In this document: positions 1 to 8,395 of the stretch, piece by piece
Numbering within the stretch: position 1 is the stretch's first letter
How the letters are laid out: the number at the start of each line of letters is the position of its first letter
DNA from: Pseudothermotoga sp.
GTDB lineage: Bacteria > Thermotogota > Thermotogae > Thermotogales > DSM-5069
Assembly (NCBI GenBank): GCA_003510135.1
Contig: DOKY01000036.1
Coordinates: 16,499-80,498, forward strand
Direction: 5' to 3'
DNA: 64,000 nt
Translations under genes and position numbers: made by a program
Notes under the pieces: model-generated
Seen by the model: the letters and a program-made list of their open reading frames with translations, nothing else
Database searches by the model: none
Told to the model about the DNA's origin: nothing

Positions 1-1204
1 GGAATCCTTCGTTGAACAGCGCTCTCCACAGCTTTTCGTAGTCTTCGTTCACGACAAAGACGAATTCGTTGAAGAATGGACCTTTGAACTTCAGTTTGAA
101 ACCCTTCTCTTCGAGTCTTTGCGCTAAGTAATGTGCGTTCGCGTAGCTCCTCTCAGCGATCTCACGAAGACCTTCGGGACCCATAAGACTCATGTAGACA
201 GCGTTCGTCAGTGCCATCAACGCATGGTTCGTGCATATGTTCGATGTGGCCTTCTCGCGCCTGATGTGTTGCTCCCTCGTTTGAAGAATCATCACGTAAC
301 CTGTCCTGCCTTCAGCGTCCTTCGTCTGACCTATGATCCTGCCGGGCATTTTTCTGACATATTTTTCGAGCGTCGCGAAAAAGCCCACCGTTGGTCCTCC
401 AAAGTTCGGTGGTATACCTAACGGTTGACCATCGCCGACCACGATGTCTGCCCCAAAGCTTCCCGGAGGTTCAAGCAACGAAAGCGAAATTGGTTCAGCA
501 ACGACGATGAGAACCAGATCCTTGGCGACTTCTCGGACACGCTTCAGGTCCTCGACGATCCCGAAGAAGTTTGGCTGCTGTACGACCACGGCGCAGCTCT
601 CTGCGTCGATGAAGTTCGCGAGCAATTTCAAATCCGTCGAACCGCTTTCGTCTACAGCTATGGGTACGAACTGCAGATCAAAACCTCTCGCGTAAGTCTT
701 GCAAGTCTGCACGTATTCCGGATGAACGGCCTCGCTCATCAACACCTTTGTCCTGCCGTTTATCCTGTGCGCCATCAGTACCGCTTCGGCCAGCGCAGAG
801 GCCCCATCGTACATCGATGAGTTGGCGACCTCCATGCCTGTGAGCTCACAGATCATCGTCTGGTACTCAAAAAGGGCTTGAAGCGTTCCTTGAGATACCT
901 CTGCCTGGTAAGGGGTATAGGCAGTTACGAACTCTGGTTTTGAAGCAATTGCTTTAACAGCGCAAGGTATGTGATGAACATATATGCCCGCTCCTGCAAA
1001 AACCTTTTCTTTCTCGACAACAACGTTCTTTTCGGCAAGCTGTTTCACCATCCTGGTAACGGTGAACTCGTCCAAACCTTTAGGCAGGTTCAACCGGCGC
1101 ACGGTCATCGGTACGTCTCTGTACAGATCGTCGATCGACTCAAGGCCGATAGTTTTCAGCATCTCATGAATTTCCTGTTCAGTATGCGGAATGTAGGGGA
1201 ACAT
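1..1204 (-). CDS. gcvPA: Glycine dehydrogenase (decarboxylating) subunit 1, partial
   Basis: This is the N-terminal-half subunit of the split P-protein of the glycine cleavage system. It works with subunit 2 (gcvPB) and PLP to decarboxylate glycine and pass the aminomethyl group to the lipoyl arm of GcvH. I translated the minus strand from ATG at 1204; it stays open to the window edge (about 401 codons). It begins MFPYIPHTEQEIHEML and contains PYQAEVSQGTLQALFEYQT and NFGGPTVGF-type stretches typical of GcvPA. The family is about 440 residues long, so roughly 40 C-terminal residues lie outside the window; gcvPB probably follows there. The ATG is one base after the gcvH stop, and the site GAGGAAGG lies inside the gcvH end, so the two are translationally coupled. 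No frameshift was seen. Confidence 0.95.
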   Translation of the reverse strand, partial: MFPYIPHTEQEIHEMLKTIGLESIDDLYRDVPMTVRRLNLPKGLDEFTVTRMVKQLAEKNVVVEKEKVFAGAGIYVHHIPCAVKAIASKPEFVTAYTPYQAEVSQGTLQALFEYQTMICELTGMEVANSSMYDGASALAEAVLMAHRINGRTKVLMSEAVHPEYVQTCKTYARGFDLQFVPIAVDESGSTDLKLLANFIDAESCAVVVQQPNFFGIVEDLKRVREVAKDLVLIVVAEPISLSLLEPPGSFGADIVVGDGQPLGIPPNFGGPTVGFFATLEKYVRKMPGRIIGQTKDAEGRTGYVMILQTREQHIRREKATSNICTNHALMALTNAVYMSLMGPEGLREIAERSYANAHYLAQRLEEKGFKLKFKGPFFNEFVFVVNEDYEKLWRALFNEGF

Positions 1205-1205
1205 G

Positions 1206-1577
1206 TTAACCTTCCTCCTCGCAAAACCTCCTGTACGCTTCCTCGTCGAGAAGATCGGACAGTTCGTCTGGGTTGGTCATTTCGATCTTAACGAGCCAAC
1301 CTTCTCCTTCGGCATCTTTGTTGATAAGTTCTGGCTGGTTTGAAAGCTTCTCGTTCACCTCAACGACTTTCCCGCTCACAGGTGCATAGATGTCGCTCGC
1401 AGCTTTGACGGATTCAACACTCATGAACGCTTCACCTTTCTTCACAGTTTTGCCCACCTGTGGCAGATCCACGTAAACTACGTCACCGAGCTTTTCCTGG
1501 GCGTGATTTGATATGCCGACCACCACAAGGTTTCCGTCCACTTTCACCCATTCGTGGGTTTTCGTAAACTTCTTCAC
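1206..1577 (-). CDS. gcvH: Glycine cleavage system H protein
   Basis: This is the lipoyl carrier that shuttles the methylamine intermediate between the P-, T- and L-proteins. The product is 123 residues, normal for the family. The lipoylated lysine is K58 in SVESVKAASDIYAP. Two in-frame GTG codons are possible, at 1586 and 1577. I chose 1577 because GAGGAGG lies about 8 bases upstream of it, whereas the GTG at 1586 is inside that ribosome site; the resulting N-terminus MKKFTKTHEW is also the usual one. It sits between gcvT (13-base gap) and gcvPA (1-base gap) in one operon. Confidence 0.96.
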   Translation of the reverse strand: MKKFTKTHEWVKVDGNLVVVGISNHAQEKLGDVVYVDLPQVGKTVKKGEAFMSVESVKAASDIYAPVSGKVVEVNEKLSNQPELINKDAEGEGWLVKIEMTNPDELSDLLDEEAYRRFCEEEG

Positions 1578-1590
1578 AGAAAGCACCTCC

Positions 1591-2688
1591 TCAAGCTGAT
1601 GTGGTCTTCACGGACCCTCTGTAGAATGGAAGCTTAACGATCTGAGCCTCGACTGTTGCTCCCTTCAGATCGACCAGCACATTCTCACCGATCTTCAAAG
1701 ACGCATCGAGCATGGCGAGGGCTATGGAACTCTGAAGCGTTGGTGAGAAGGTTCCGCTGGTGATCGTGCCCACCTGTTTGTCATCCTTCAAAACCGCCAT
1801 ACCGTGTCTCGCAATCCGCTTTCCTTCGAGTTTCAAACCCCTGATTCGTCTCGAAATCCCGCGCTCTTTCTGCGAAAGCAACGCGTCTTTTCCAACGAAA
1901 TCTTTTTCCAGCTTCACAACCCAGCCAAGCCCCGCTTCCAGCGGAGTGACGCTTTCGTCCATGTCGTTTCCATAAAGCAGATAAGAAGCTTCCAATCTGC
2001 ACACGTCCCTTGCACCAAGGCCCGCGGGTTTCAGTCCAGAATTTTCGCCTATTTCAAACAGACCTCGCCAGACGTGTGGAGTGTCTTCCCACGGGCAACA
2101 GATCTCGAACCCATCCTCACCCGTATAACCAGTCCTGCTCACGGTGCACTTTTTTCCGAAAATCGTGAACTCAGCACAGTGATAATACTTCAGAGAAGAT
2201 ATCTGTGGAATTATTGAAGAGAGCATGGTCTCGCTCCTTGGTCCCTGCACGGCGATCAGACCGTACCGATCAGAAAGATCGTTCACCTGGACGTTGAATT
2301 TTTTCGACTGGAGATTGATCCAGTCAAAATCTTTCTGCGTGTTGGCTGCGTTCACAACGAGCAAAGCTTCGTTATCAGTTATCCTGTAAGCGATGAGATC
2401 GTCGATGATTCCACCTTTCTCGTTGCACATGACGGAGTACATGGCTTGACCCACGCCGAGCGTGCTGAACTTGTTGGTCAGCAACCAGTCGAGGAACGCG
2501 GCCGTGTCCGAACCACTTACGCGTATCTCTCCCATGTGAGAGACATCGAACACCGCGACGTTCTTCCTCACCGCTTCGACCTCGGCCACGATGCTTTCGT
2601 ACTGAAGAGGCATCATCCAGCCTGCAAATTCGATCATCTTTGCCCCCAGTTTGATGTGCTCATCATGCAGTGGTGTTTTCTTCACCAT
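1591..2688 (-). CDS. gcvT: Glycine cleavage system T protein (aminomethyltransferase)
   Basis: GcvT releases ammonia from the aminomethyl-lipoyl H-protein and makes 5,10-methylenetetrahydrofolate. The product is 365 residues, full length. It begins MVKKTPLHDEHIKLGAKM and carries FDVSHMGEIRV, SVMCNEKGGIIDDL, RTGYTGEDGFE and ARDVCRLEASYLLYG, the usual GCV_T folate-binding stretches, and ends in a GCV_T C-terminal barrel domain (ITSGTFSPTL). The ATG at 2688 has GGAGG 9 bases upstream and overlaps the end of the DUF2007 gene by 26 bases, so it is probably coupled to that gene. First of the gcv genes in the operon order gcvT-gcvH-gcvPA. Confidence 0.96.
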   Translation of the reverse strand: MVKKTPLHDEHIKLGAKMIEFAGWMMPLQYESIVAEVEAVRKNVAVFDVSHMGEIRVSGSDTAAFLDWLLTNKFSTLGVGQAMYSVMCNEKGGIIDDLIAYRITDNEALLVVNAANTQKDFDWINLQSKKFNVQVNDLSDRYGLIAVQGPRSETMLSSIIPQISSLKYYHCAEFTIFGKKCTVSRTGYTGEDGFEICCPWEDTPHVWRGLFEIGENSGLKPAGLGARDVCRLEASYLLYGNDMDESVTPLEAGLGWVVKLEKDFVGKDALLSQKERGISRRIRGLKLEGKRIARHGMAVLKDDKQVGTITSGTFSPTLQSSIALAMLDASLKIGENVLVDLKGATVEAQIVKLPFYRGSVKTTSA

Positions 2689-2893
2689 GTTCTTGCGCCT
2701 CCTTCATCAAAGAACGCGCCTGTTCGTATTTTTCCTCCGGCACAAGAAGATCCACCAACCCTCCCTGGCCGAATATGACAGGATCAAACAACTTCGAAGC
2801 CCTCACGAGAACCTCGATCCCATTTTGTTCAAGGACTGATTTCAAGACGTTTGCGAACGAAACATTAACATTCTCAACCAAGACCTTCCACAA
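2663..2893 (-). CDS. DUF2007-like small protein at head of gcv operon
   Basis: A 76-residue protein of the type sometimes labelled putative signal-transducing protein (DUF2007). I chose the TTG at 2893 because AAGGTGAT lies just upstream. The start then gives the family-like beginning MWKVLVENVNVSFANVLKSV, followed by LEQNGIEVLV and GLVDLLVPEEKYEQA. Longer readings to 2977 would run through the pfkA promoter and ribosome site and look wrong. The same position in T. maritima holds a hypothetical gene, as I recall. The function is unknown. As first gene of the glycine cleavage operon it could be regulatory, but the sequence shows only the position. Confidence 0.75.
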   Translation of the reverse strand: MWKVLVENVNVSFANVLKSVLEQNGIEVLVRASKLFDPVIFGQGGLVDLLVPEEKYEQARSLMKEAQEHGEENTTA

Positions 2894-2910
2894 GTTATCA
2901 CCTTCAGTTG

Positions 2911-2947
2911 TATAATCTTTCAGTGATAATTCTAACACTACGGAGGG
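2911..2947 (+). promoter_or_regulatory. Probable pfkA promoter -10 and ribosome site
   Basis: TATAAT at 2911-2916 lies 39 bases before the pfkA start, and GGAGGG at 2942-2947 precedes the GTG at the right distance. I see no good -35 box 16-18 bases upstream. The gap between the divergent DUF2007 and pfkA starts is only 61 bases, too short for a glycine riboswitch. Confidence 0.45.
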
Positions 2948-2954
2948 AAAATGT

Positions 2955-3914
2955 GTGAAAGCCATAGGGGTTCTCACGAGTGGTGGAGATTCACCTGGTA
3001 TGAATGCGGCAATCAGGGCCGTCGTGAGGTATGGGGTCAGGAACGGTCTGAGAGTTTTTGGGATTGAGAGAGGCTACTGTGGGCTGATCGACGGAGCGAT
3101 CAGGGAAATGGACTTTGCTTCGGTCGCCGGAATCATGGAAAAAGGTGGCACCATATTGAGATCAAGCAGATGCGGTGAATTTCTGACAAAGGAAGGCAGG
3201 GAAAAGGCTGCTAAGAACCTCGCCAAACTGGGAATAGAGGGTCTCGTGGTGATAGGCGGCGAGGGAACTCTCACAGGTTCGGTGGTCTTTCATAAGGAAT
3301 TCGGTGTGCCCGTGGTGGGCATACCTGGAACGATTGACAACGACATCGCCTACACGGACATGTGCATTGGGGTTGATACATGTCTAAACACGGTGATCGA
3401 TGCTATACAGAAGCTGAAAGACACAGCAACTTCGCACGAGCGGGCGTTCATCGTCGAAGTGATGGGAAGAGAGTCCGGGTACATCGCGCTGATGTCCGCA
3501 ATCGCTACAGGATCAGAAGCCGCGATCATACCCGAGGTACCCGTGAACCTCGATCAACTCGCCGCAAGGCTGCTCGAAGAGAGGAAGAGGGGCAAACTGA
3601 ACTGCATCGTTGTCGTAGCTGAAGGTGCGGCGAAAGCAGAGGACGTCGCACGAAAGATTTCTGCCAAGATAGGCTACGAGACAAGGATTTCGATACTCGG
3701 TCACATCCAGAGAGGGGGTAGCCCAACAGCTTTCGATCGACTTTTGGCCACCCGGATGGGTGTCAGAGCAGTTCAGGCTTTGCTGGACGGCGAGAAATGC
3801 GTGACGACGGTTCTCAGTGCTGGAAAGATCGAAGTCCTGGATACCGAGAAGATCCTGTCCACCAAAAAGCAGCTTGACCTTTCACTGTACGAGATCAGCA
3901 TGATACTGTCGTGA
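2955..3914 (+). CDS. pfkA: ATP-dependent 6-phosphofructokinase
   Basis: Phosphorylates fructose 6-phosphate at the committed step of glycolysis. The product is 319 residues, the standard bacterial PfkA length. It shows the ATP site [12 protein letters not shown] (11-22), GGEGTLTG (101-108) and the catalytic loop PGTIDNDI (D128). Glycine is present at both donor-selecting positions (G104 and G125), which marks the ATP type; pyrophosphate enzymes have Asp and Lys there. GTG at 2955 is the start, with GGAGGG 8 bases upstream. It is followed 9 bases later by pyk, so the two glycolytic genes form an operon. Confidence 0.96.
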   Translation: MKAIGVLTSGGDSPGMNAAIRAVVRYGVRNGLRVFGIERGYCGLIDGAIREMDFASVAGIMEKGGTILRSSRCGEFLTKEGREKAAKNLAKLGIEGLVVIGGEGTLTGSVVFHKEFGVPVVGIPGTIDNDIAYTDMCIGVDTCLNTVIDAIQKLKDTATSHERAFIVEVMGRESGYIALMSAIATGSEAAIIPEVPVNLDQLAARLLEERKRGKLNCIVVVAEGAAKAEDVARKISAKIGYETRISILGHIQRGGSPTAFDRLLATRMGVRAVQALLDGEKCVTTVLSAGKIEVLDTEKILSTKKQLDLSLYEISMILS

Positions 3915-3923
3915 GGGATGTGT

Positions 3924-5345
3924 ATGACGAAAACTAAGATTCTGTGCAGCCTTGGTCCTAAGAGCGAAGACGCTGCCACCGTAAAACAGTTGCTGGATGC
4001 CGGTGCGAGCGCTTTCAGGTTGAGCGCAACACACTATGAGCTCAAAAGGCTCGTCCAGTTGATCACGCTACTGAACGAAATCAGGAGCGATTTGTCAAAG
4101 GCCTTTTCTATCATCGTCGATCTGCCCGGCTCCAAGTTAAGAGCGGAACTGCCTGCGAACTGTGAATTCATGGAACTCGCAGAGGGTGAGACTGTCCTTC
4201 TGACAGAGAACGAACTTCAGACGAGCAAGAAACAGATATTTCTGAGGGAGCCGACGGTGATAAGACAGCTCGGCAAAGACGACGAAGTACTTCTGGACGA
4301 TGGCAAAGCGATGTTGAGAGTTGTTAGGAGACAGGAAAAGAGCGTTGAATGCGTTGTGGAACGAGGAGCGACGATCAAGCAGAATGTCGGGGTGAACTTA
4401 CCGAAGATCAAGCTTTCCATCCCTTCATTCAGTGACAGGGACAGAGATATCATCAAGGCGACGGCGAATCTGATGGTGGACTATTACTGTCTTTCGTTCG
4501 TGCGGTCCCCGAAGGACGTTCAGGAAGCCAGGAACCTTCTCGATTCGCTGGATCTGAAGACGGGGGTACTGGCGAAGATAGAAACCAAGGAGGCACTCGA
4601 TTACTTCGAGCAGATATGCAAGTTGAGCGACGGGATTATAGTTGCAAGGGGTGATCTCGCAGCAGAGACCTCTCTTGAGGAACTCCCAGTGCTTCAGAAG
4701 ATGCTGATCATGAGGGCCTCAAAATTCAAGATACCAGTCATCGTCGCCACGCAGTTGCTGGAGTCGATGGTTCAGAAAGACCACCCGACACGCGCCGAGG
4801 TTACAGACACAGCGAACGCTATTCTTGATGGTGCCGACGCGCTGCTGCTGACAGTTGAAACGGCGATAGGAGAAAGACCCGTTCTCGTGGTTGAAACTAT
4901 GAAAAAGATCATAGAGAGTGTCGAAGAGTATTTGGACGAACTTGGGATGTGGTTTGATGCCAGACGAAAGGAATCTTCAGCTGATTCTTCGGACGCCATC
5001 GCGAAGAGTTCTTACGAGATCGCCAGAGAGACTCACGCAAAACTCATCATAGCCTCCACCGCCTCGGGTAGCACCGCGCGACGCGTATCTTACTTCAGAC
5101 CGAACTGCCCCATTCTGGCGACCACGCCAAGAGAACGGACCTACTACCAGTTGCCGATCATCTGGGGTGTTGTGCCCGTACTCGTGCCCGAGGTGTACTC
5201 GGTGGACATCATGCTGCACGTGGCGATCGAAAAGGCGAAGGCACTGGGCTATGTGAAGCCATCCGATACGGTTGTGATCACACTCGGGACTCCCTGTGGT
5301 GTCGTGGGAACCACGAACATGTTGAAGATTCACATTGTTGAGTGA
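3924..5345 (+). CDS. pyk: Pyruvate kinase, divergent potassium-site residues
   Basis: Converts phosphoenolpyruvate and ADP to pyruvate and ATP. Start: of two close ATGs (3918, 3924) I chose 3924, since GAGGG is 6-7 bases upstream; this gives 473 residues. Catalytic parts are present: AKIETKEALDYFEQI (K218, E220), SDGIIVARGDL (D244), ATQLLESM and PTRAEVTDTANAILDGADAL. The N-terminal active-site strands are unusual: the family motif R-[LI]-N-x-S-H reads RLSATH (S34 and T36 in place of the Asn and Ser potassium ligands), and the D-T-K-G-P-E-I-R segment reads DLPGSKLR, with K71 where potassium-dependent enzymes have Glu. The lysine is the known mark of potassium-independent enzymes. Directly downstream of pfkA. 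Confidence 0.93.
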   Translation: MTKTKILCSLGPKSEDAATVKQLLDAGASAFRLSATHYELKRLVQLITLLNEIRSDLSKAFSIIVDLPGSKLRAELPANCEFMELAEGETVLLTENELQTSKKQIFLREPTVIRQLGKDDEVLLDDGKAMLRVVRRQEKSVECVVERGATIKQNVGVNLPKIKLSIPSFSDRDRDIIKATANLMVDYYCLSFVRSPKDVQEARNLLDSLDLKTGVLAKIETKEALDYFEQICKLSDGIIVARGDLAAETSLEELPVLQKMLIMRASKFKIPVIVATQLLESMVQKDHPTRAEVTDTANAILDGADALLLTVETAIGERPVLVVETMKKIIESVEEYLDELGMWFDARRKESSADSSDAIAKSSYEIARETHAKLIIASTASGSTARRVSYFRPNCPILATTPRERTYYQLPIIWGVVPVLVPEVYSVDIMLHVAIEKAKALGYVKPSDTVVITLGTPCGVVGTTNMLKIHIVE

Positions 5346-5366
5346 ACCACGAAAGAATGATCAAAT

Positions 5367-6230
5367 TCAGAACGATTCCTTGTATCGTACCAGTTCGTTT
5401 GCAATGTCACATGCGAGCGAAACGTTGTTTTTCAGGAGTTCGACGTTGCTCCTGACAGTCTTACCGTTTGAAATTTCAGCAAGCTTTGCCAGTAAAAAAG
5501 GTGTCACTGCCTTACCTTCTATTTTTGCTTTCCTGAGCTCTTCTTTCGCGATCCTGTCCCACTCGAACAGTTGCTCGGCGCTTATTTCGTACTCAGCGGG
5601 AACGGGGTTCAACACCAGCACGGAACCTGGAAGATCCAGTCTGCACTTTGCAAAGTAAATGGCCGCGATCTCCGAAACATCGTCCACTCTCAGTACTGGA
5701 ATATCAACCTCTCGAACGTAGAAGGCTGGAAGTCTGTCCGTCCTGTAACCCAAAACCGTGACCTGCAGAGTCTCGAGCATCTCCACCGTTGCCTTCAGAT
5801 CCAGCAACGACTTCGGGCCTGCACACACAACGATCATCCGTGTCCTCGAAAGTTCTACTAAGTCCTGCGAAACGTCCCACTCCTCAATGTCGTGTACGCC
5901 TCCGATGCCACCAGTCGCGAAGACTTCCACACCATGTTTAGAAGCTATGCGTATCGTCGCGCTCACCGTGGTGGCGGCCCAGGCTTTCTTCGCAACCGCT
6001 ACGGGTATCTCTGCCACACCGATTTTCATCACATCGTCTCTCATACCGAGTTGAACGAGTTCTTCTAGAGTCACACCAGCCTTTATTTGACCCTCTATTA
6101 TGGCGATGGTCTTGGGCTCACAACCTTTTTGCCGTGCGAGGTTTTCCAACTGCTGGGCCACCTGTACGTTCAGGGGTCTCGGAAGCCCGTGCGCTATGAC
6201 TGTGGATTCAAGCGCAACCGCCTTGATCAT
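5367..6230 (-). CDS. psuG: Pseudouridine-5'-phosphate glycosidase
   Basis: Cleaves (or forms) the C-C bond between uracil and ribose 5-phosphate in pseudouridine breakdown. The product is 287 residues. It starts MIKAVALESTVIAHGLPRP and has the family stretches IIEGQIKAGVTLEEL, KIGVAEIPVA, VFATGGIGGVH and SVLVLNPVP. I chose ATG 6230 since GGTGAGATC lies directly upstream; longer readings run into the nitroreductase gene. No PsuK kinase is next to it, although a pfkB-family kinase is found at 61301. It is the last gene of a minus-strand group with eamA and the nitroreductase and converges with pyk, 21 bases away. Confidence 0.93.
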   Translation of the reverse strand: MIKAVALESTVIAHGLPRPLNVQVAQQLENLARQKGCEPKTIAIIEGQIKAGVTLEELVQLGMRDDVMKIGVAEIPVAVAKKAWAATTVSATIRIASKHGVEVFATGGIGGVHDIEEWDVSQDLVELSRTRMIVVCAGPKSLLDLKATVEMLETLQVTVLGYRTDRLPAFYVREVDIPVLRVDDVSEIAAIYFAKCRLDLPGSVLVLNPVPAEYEISAEQLFEWDRIAKEELRKAKIEGKAVTPFLLAKLAEISNGKTVRSNVELLKNNVSLACDIANELVRYKESF

Positions 6231-6234
6231 GATC

Positions 6235-6744
6235 TCACCACACTTCGAAGTGAATCCTGTCAGCTCTGAACCGGTCGACCGGTTTAGGCGTCTCGGCAGG
6301 ATAACCAACCGGTACGAGTGAAAAAGGTACAACGTGCTCCGGTAAATCGAAAAGTTTTCTGAAGTTTTCCACCCGTTCCTTGTTCGGATATACTCCACAC
6401 CAGACCGTCCCCAGGCCCAGCTCAGCCGCTCGCAGAAGAATGTTCATCGTTGCCGCGGAACAGTCCTGGACCCAGAATCCCTTGTAGACCTCAAGGTTGA
6501 GGTCTGCACAGACCAAGATCGCCACGGGAGCTTGCAACACCATTTGGGCATAAGGATGGATCTGCGCAACGGCTTGCCTCTTCTCTTTGGATTTGATCAC
6601 AACGAAGTGCCAGGGTTGTTCGTTTCCCGCGGAGGGTGCATGCATCGCAGCTCTCAAAAGTTCTATGATGAGTTCGTCTTCGACCTCCCTTTGTTGATAT
6701 TTTCTCACGCTCCTTCTTGAATAGATGATGCTCAACCTATTCAC
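6235..6744 (-). CDS. Nitroreductase-family FMN oxidoreductase
   Basis: A 169-residue nitroreductase-fold protein; such enzymes use FMN and NAD(P)H to reduce nitro compounds, quinones or related groups, and the substrate here is unknown. It shows YSRRSVRKYQ (phosphate grip), MHAPSAGNEQPWHFVVI and LGLGTVWCGVYPN. The GTG at 6744 overlaps the eamA stop as GTGA, which suggests coupling. A TTG at 6735 is better spaced from GAGGGGG and may be the true start (MSIIYSRRS). It ends 4 bases before psuG. Confidence 0.88.
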   Translation of the reverse strand: MNRLSIIYSRRSVRKYQQREVEDELIIELLRAAMHAPSAGNEQPWHFVVIKSKEKRQAVAQIHPYAQMVLQAPVAILVCADLNLEVYKGFWVQDCSAATMNILLRAAELGLGTVWCGVYPNKERVENFRKLFDLPEHVVPFSLVPVGYPAETPKPVDRFRADRIHFEVW

Positions 6745-7571
6745 CCCCTCTTCAGATTTCCCATGATCGATGAGGCCACAAGGATGCTCATACCGATCGC
6801 CTGTGATGTCGTTACCCGTTCTGCCAGTATCAAAAAGGCGAACAGGGATGCGAACACGGGTTCCGCCGTGTATATGAGCGCGGCTGAGTTCGAACCAACA
6901 TCTCTCTGGAACGTGACCTGTACCCAGAAGGCTAACACCGTTGCAACGAGTGAGGTGAAGACGAGTGCAAGAAGATAACTCGGTTTGAACCCGATCGGCC
7001 CTCCAAGTGGTGACAGAACGAGATTGAACAATGCGGTGAGAAAAAACTGTGGAAACAGCAGGCTGGACTCTTCACATCCTTCCTGACTCGTATAGCGAGT
7101 CACGAGAACTATTTGAACTGCGAACGCCACGGCACAAAATAAGGTCAAGAGATCGCCCACATTGAAGGCGTCGTTTGAAGGACTGCTCAAAAGGTACAGC
7201 CCAACGATCGAAAGGAAGAAGGAAACGAGTTGGAGGCGGGTCGGTTTGATCCTTTCGATGAGAAAAGAAAAAACCGGCACGAATGGTATGTACAGAGACG
7301 TGATGAATCCACTCTTCGTCGAACTGGTGAGTTTCAACCCACTCGTTTGCGTTGCGTACCCTATTCCTATGAAGAGTCCCAGTATGAGTCCTTCTTTCCA
7401 GCGGAGCTTTTTTCTGAACAAGAACAGGGTGAAAAAACTGGCGAGGAGAAACCTGAAGAAATTGTAGAAGAACGGGTTCGAACCTGCCAGAGCCATCTTT
7501 TGAACCGGAAAGGTCAGTCCCCACGCCACGGTCACAAACAGAAGCGCCAAGATTGCTCTGACTCTCTTCAT
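6741..7571 (-). CDS. EamA/DMT-family membrane transporter
   Basis: A 276-residue protein with about ten hydrophobic segments arranged as two five-helix EamA repeats. Typical features are the first helix VAWGLTFPVQKMA and the end of repeat two, IYTAEPVFASLFAFLILAERV. Family members export or import metabolites such as amino acids or nucleosides; no substrate can be read from the sequence. Start ATG 7571; GGAGGTG is rather far upstream (about 16 bases), so the start is a little uncertain. First gene of the eamA-nitroreductase-psuG group. Confidence 0.88.
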   Translation of the reverse strand: MKRVRAILALLFVTVAWGLTFPVQKMALAGSNPFFYNFFRFLLASFFTLFLFRKKLRWKEGLILGLFIGIGYATQTSGLKLTSSTKSGFITSLYIPFVPVFSFLIERIKPTRLQLVSFFLSIVGLYLLSSPSNDAFNVGDLLTLFCAVAFAVQIVLVTRYTSQEGCEESSLLFPQFFLTALFNLVLSPLGGPIGFKPSYLLALVFTSLVATVLAFWVQVTFQRDVGSNSAALIYTAEPVFASLFAFLILAERVTTSQAIGMSILVASSIMGNLKRG

Positions 7572-7605
7572 GATCTTTGCGAATTCACCTCCACTGAAAT
7601 GCTAC

Positions 7606-7635
7606 CAAAAAAGAGCCACACATGAGTGTGGCTCT
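7606..7635 (-). terminator. Rho-independent terminator after the zinc peptidase gene
   Basis: A perfect 10-base-pair stem, AGAGCCACAC with GTGTGGCTCT on the + strand (7612-7621 and 7626-7635), has a 4-base loop and is followed on the minus strand by a run of six T. It ends the transcript of the gene at 7652-8341 and lies 35 bases upstream of eamA. Confidence 0.9.
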
Positions 7636-7651
7636 CAAGCTTCTCTATTGC

Positions 7652-8341
7652 TCAGTCTCTCCTGCCAAACGCTCCAGCGATCAGAAGCATTCTGAGCAAC
7701 TGCAGGACTGCCATCGCCGTGGCCGCAACGTAAGTCAGCGCAGCCGCAGAGAGCACTTTCTTGGCACCCTTCAGCTCCTCTTCACTCATCAAGAGGTTTT
7801 CCCTAAGCAGCTTTAGAGCTTTTCTGCTCGCATCGTACTCAACTGGCAGGGTCACCAAACTGAAGAGCACAGCCAGTGAGAAGAGAAGGATGCCGAACTG
7901 CCACAGGCCCGGCAACGCGAAGATTATGCCCATGATGAAGAGTATCCACGCTAAGGATGAGCCAATGCTCGCGACGGGAGCCAGGATCGTTCGGAACACA
8001 AGCAGAGGATGCTTCTGTGCATCCTGTATCGCGTGGCCTATCTCATGCGCCACGACACCAAGGGCCGCGATCGACTGACTCGCATAGGTCGAAGAAGATA
8101 GCCTGACAACCTTGTTCTTTGGATCATAGTGATCGGTCAGGTGGCCCGGCATCGCTTCGACGCGCACGTTGTAGATACCCGCAACCTCCAGCAGTCTCAT
8201 CGCAAGTTGGCTTCCTGTGAGCCCAACTGAAGCCCTGATCTTCGAGTACTGCGAGAAAGCCGAACTCACTTTGATCTGGGCCCAGAACGCGAGAATCAAG
8301 GCAGGTATGAGCAACAAGAACGTTGGATCGTAGAAGAACAT
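7652..8341 (-). CDS. Membrane zinc metallopeptidase, YugP type
   Basis: A 229-residue member of the zinc peptidase family PF04298 (YugP). It has an N-terminal membrane helix (about 8-22), the zinc motif HEIGH (H99, E100, H103) followed by AIQD, and two or three further hydrophobic segments (about 115-165 and near the C-terminus). The substrate is unknown; the family is thought to act at the inner membrane. ATG 8341 has GAGGAGGTGACAGT upstream. Its own terminator follows, so it is probably transcribed alone. Confidence 0.88.
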   Translation of the reverse strand: MFFYDPTFLLLIPALILAFWAQIKVSSAFSQYSKIRASVGLTGSQLAMRLLEVAGIYNVRVEAMPGHLTDHYDPKNKVVRLSSSTYASQSIAALGVVAHEIGHAIQDAQKHPLLVFRTILAPVASIGSSLAWILFIMGIIFALPGLWQFGILLFSLAVLFSLVTLPVEYDASRKALKLLRENLLMSEEELKGAKKVLSAAALTYVAATAMAVLQLLRMLLIAGAFGRRD

Positions 8342-8395
8342 ACTGTCACCTCCTCTTCCATACCAATTGTAAGACGGTTCGGCAAAACATCGTGT

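Noticed and set aside
131..1169. Several plus-strand open frames at the left edge
   Set aside because: They are shadows of gcvPA, which reads through on the minus strand without interruption.
2894..2954. Glycine riboswitch in front of the gcv operon
   Set aside because: The gap is only 61 bases and shows no aptamer-like stems.
2955..3914. Pyrophosphate-dependent phosphofructokinase
   Set aside because: Gly is present at both donor-selecting positions, as in ATP enzymes.
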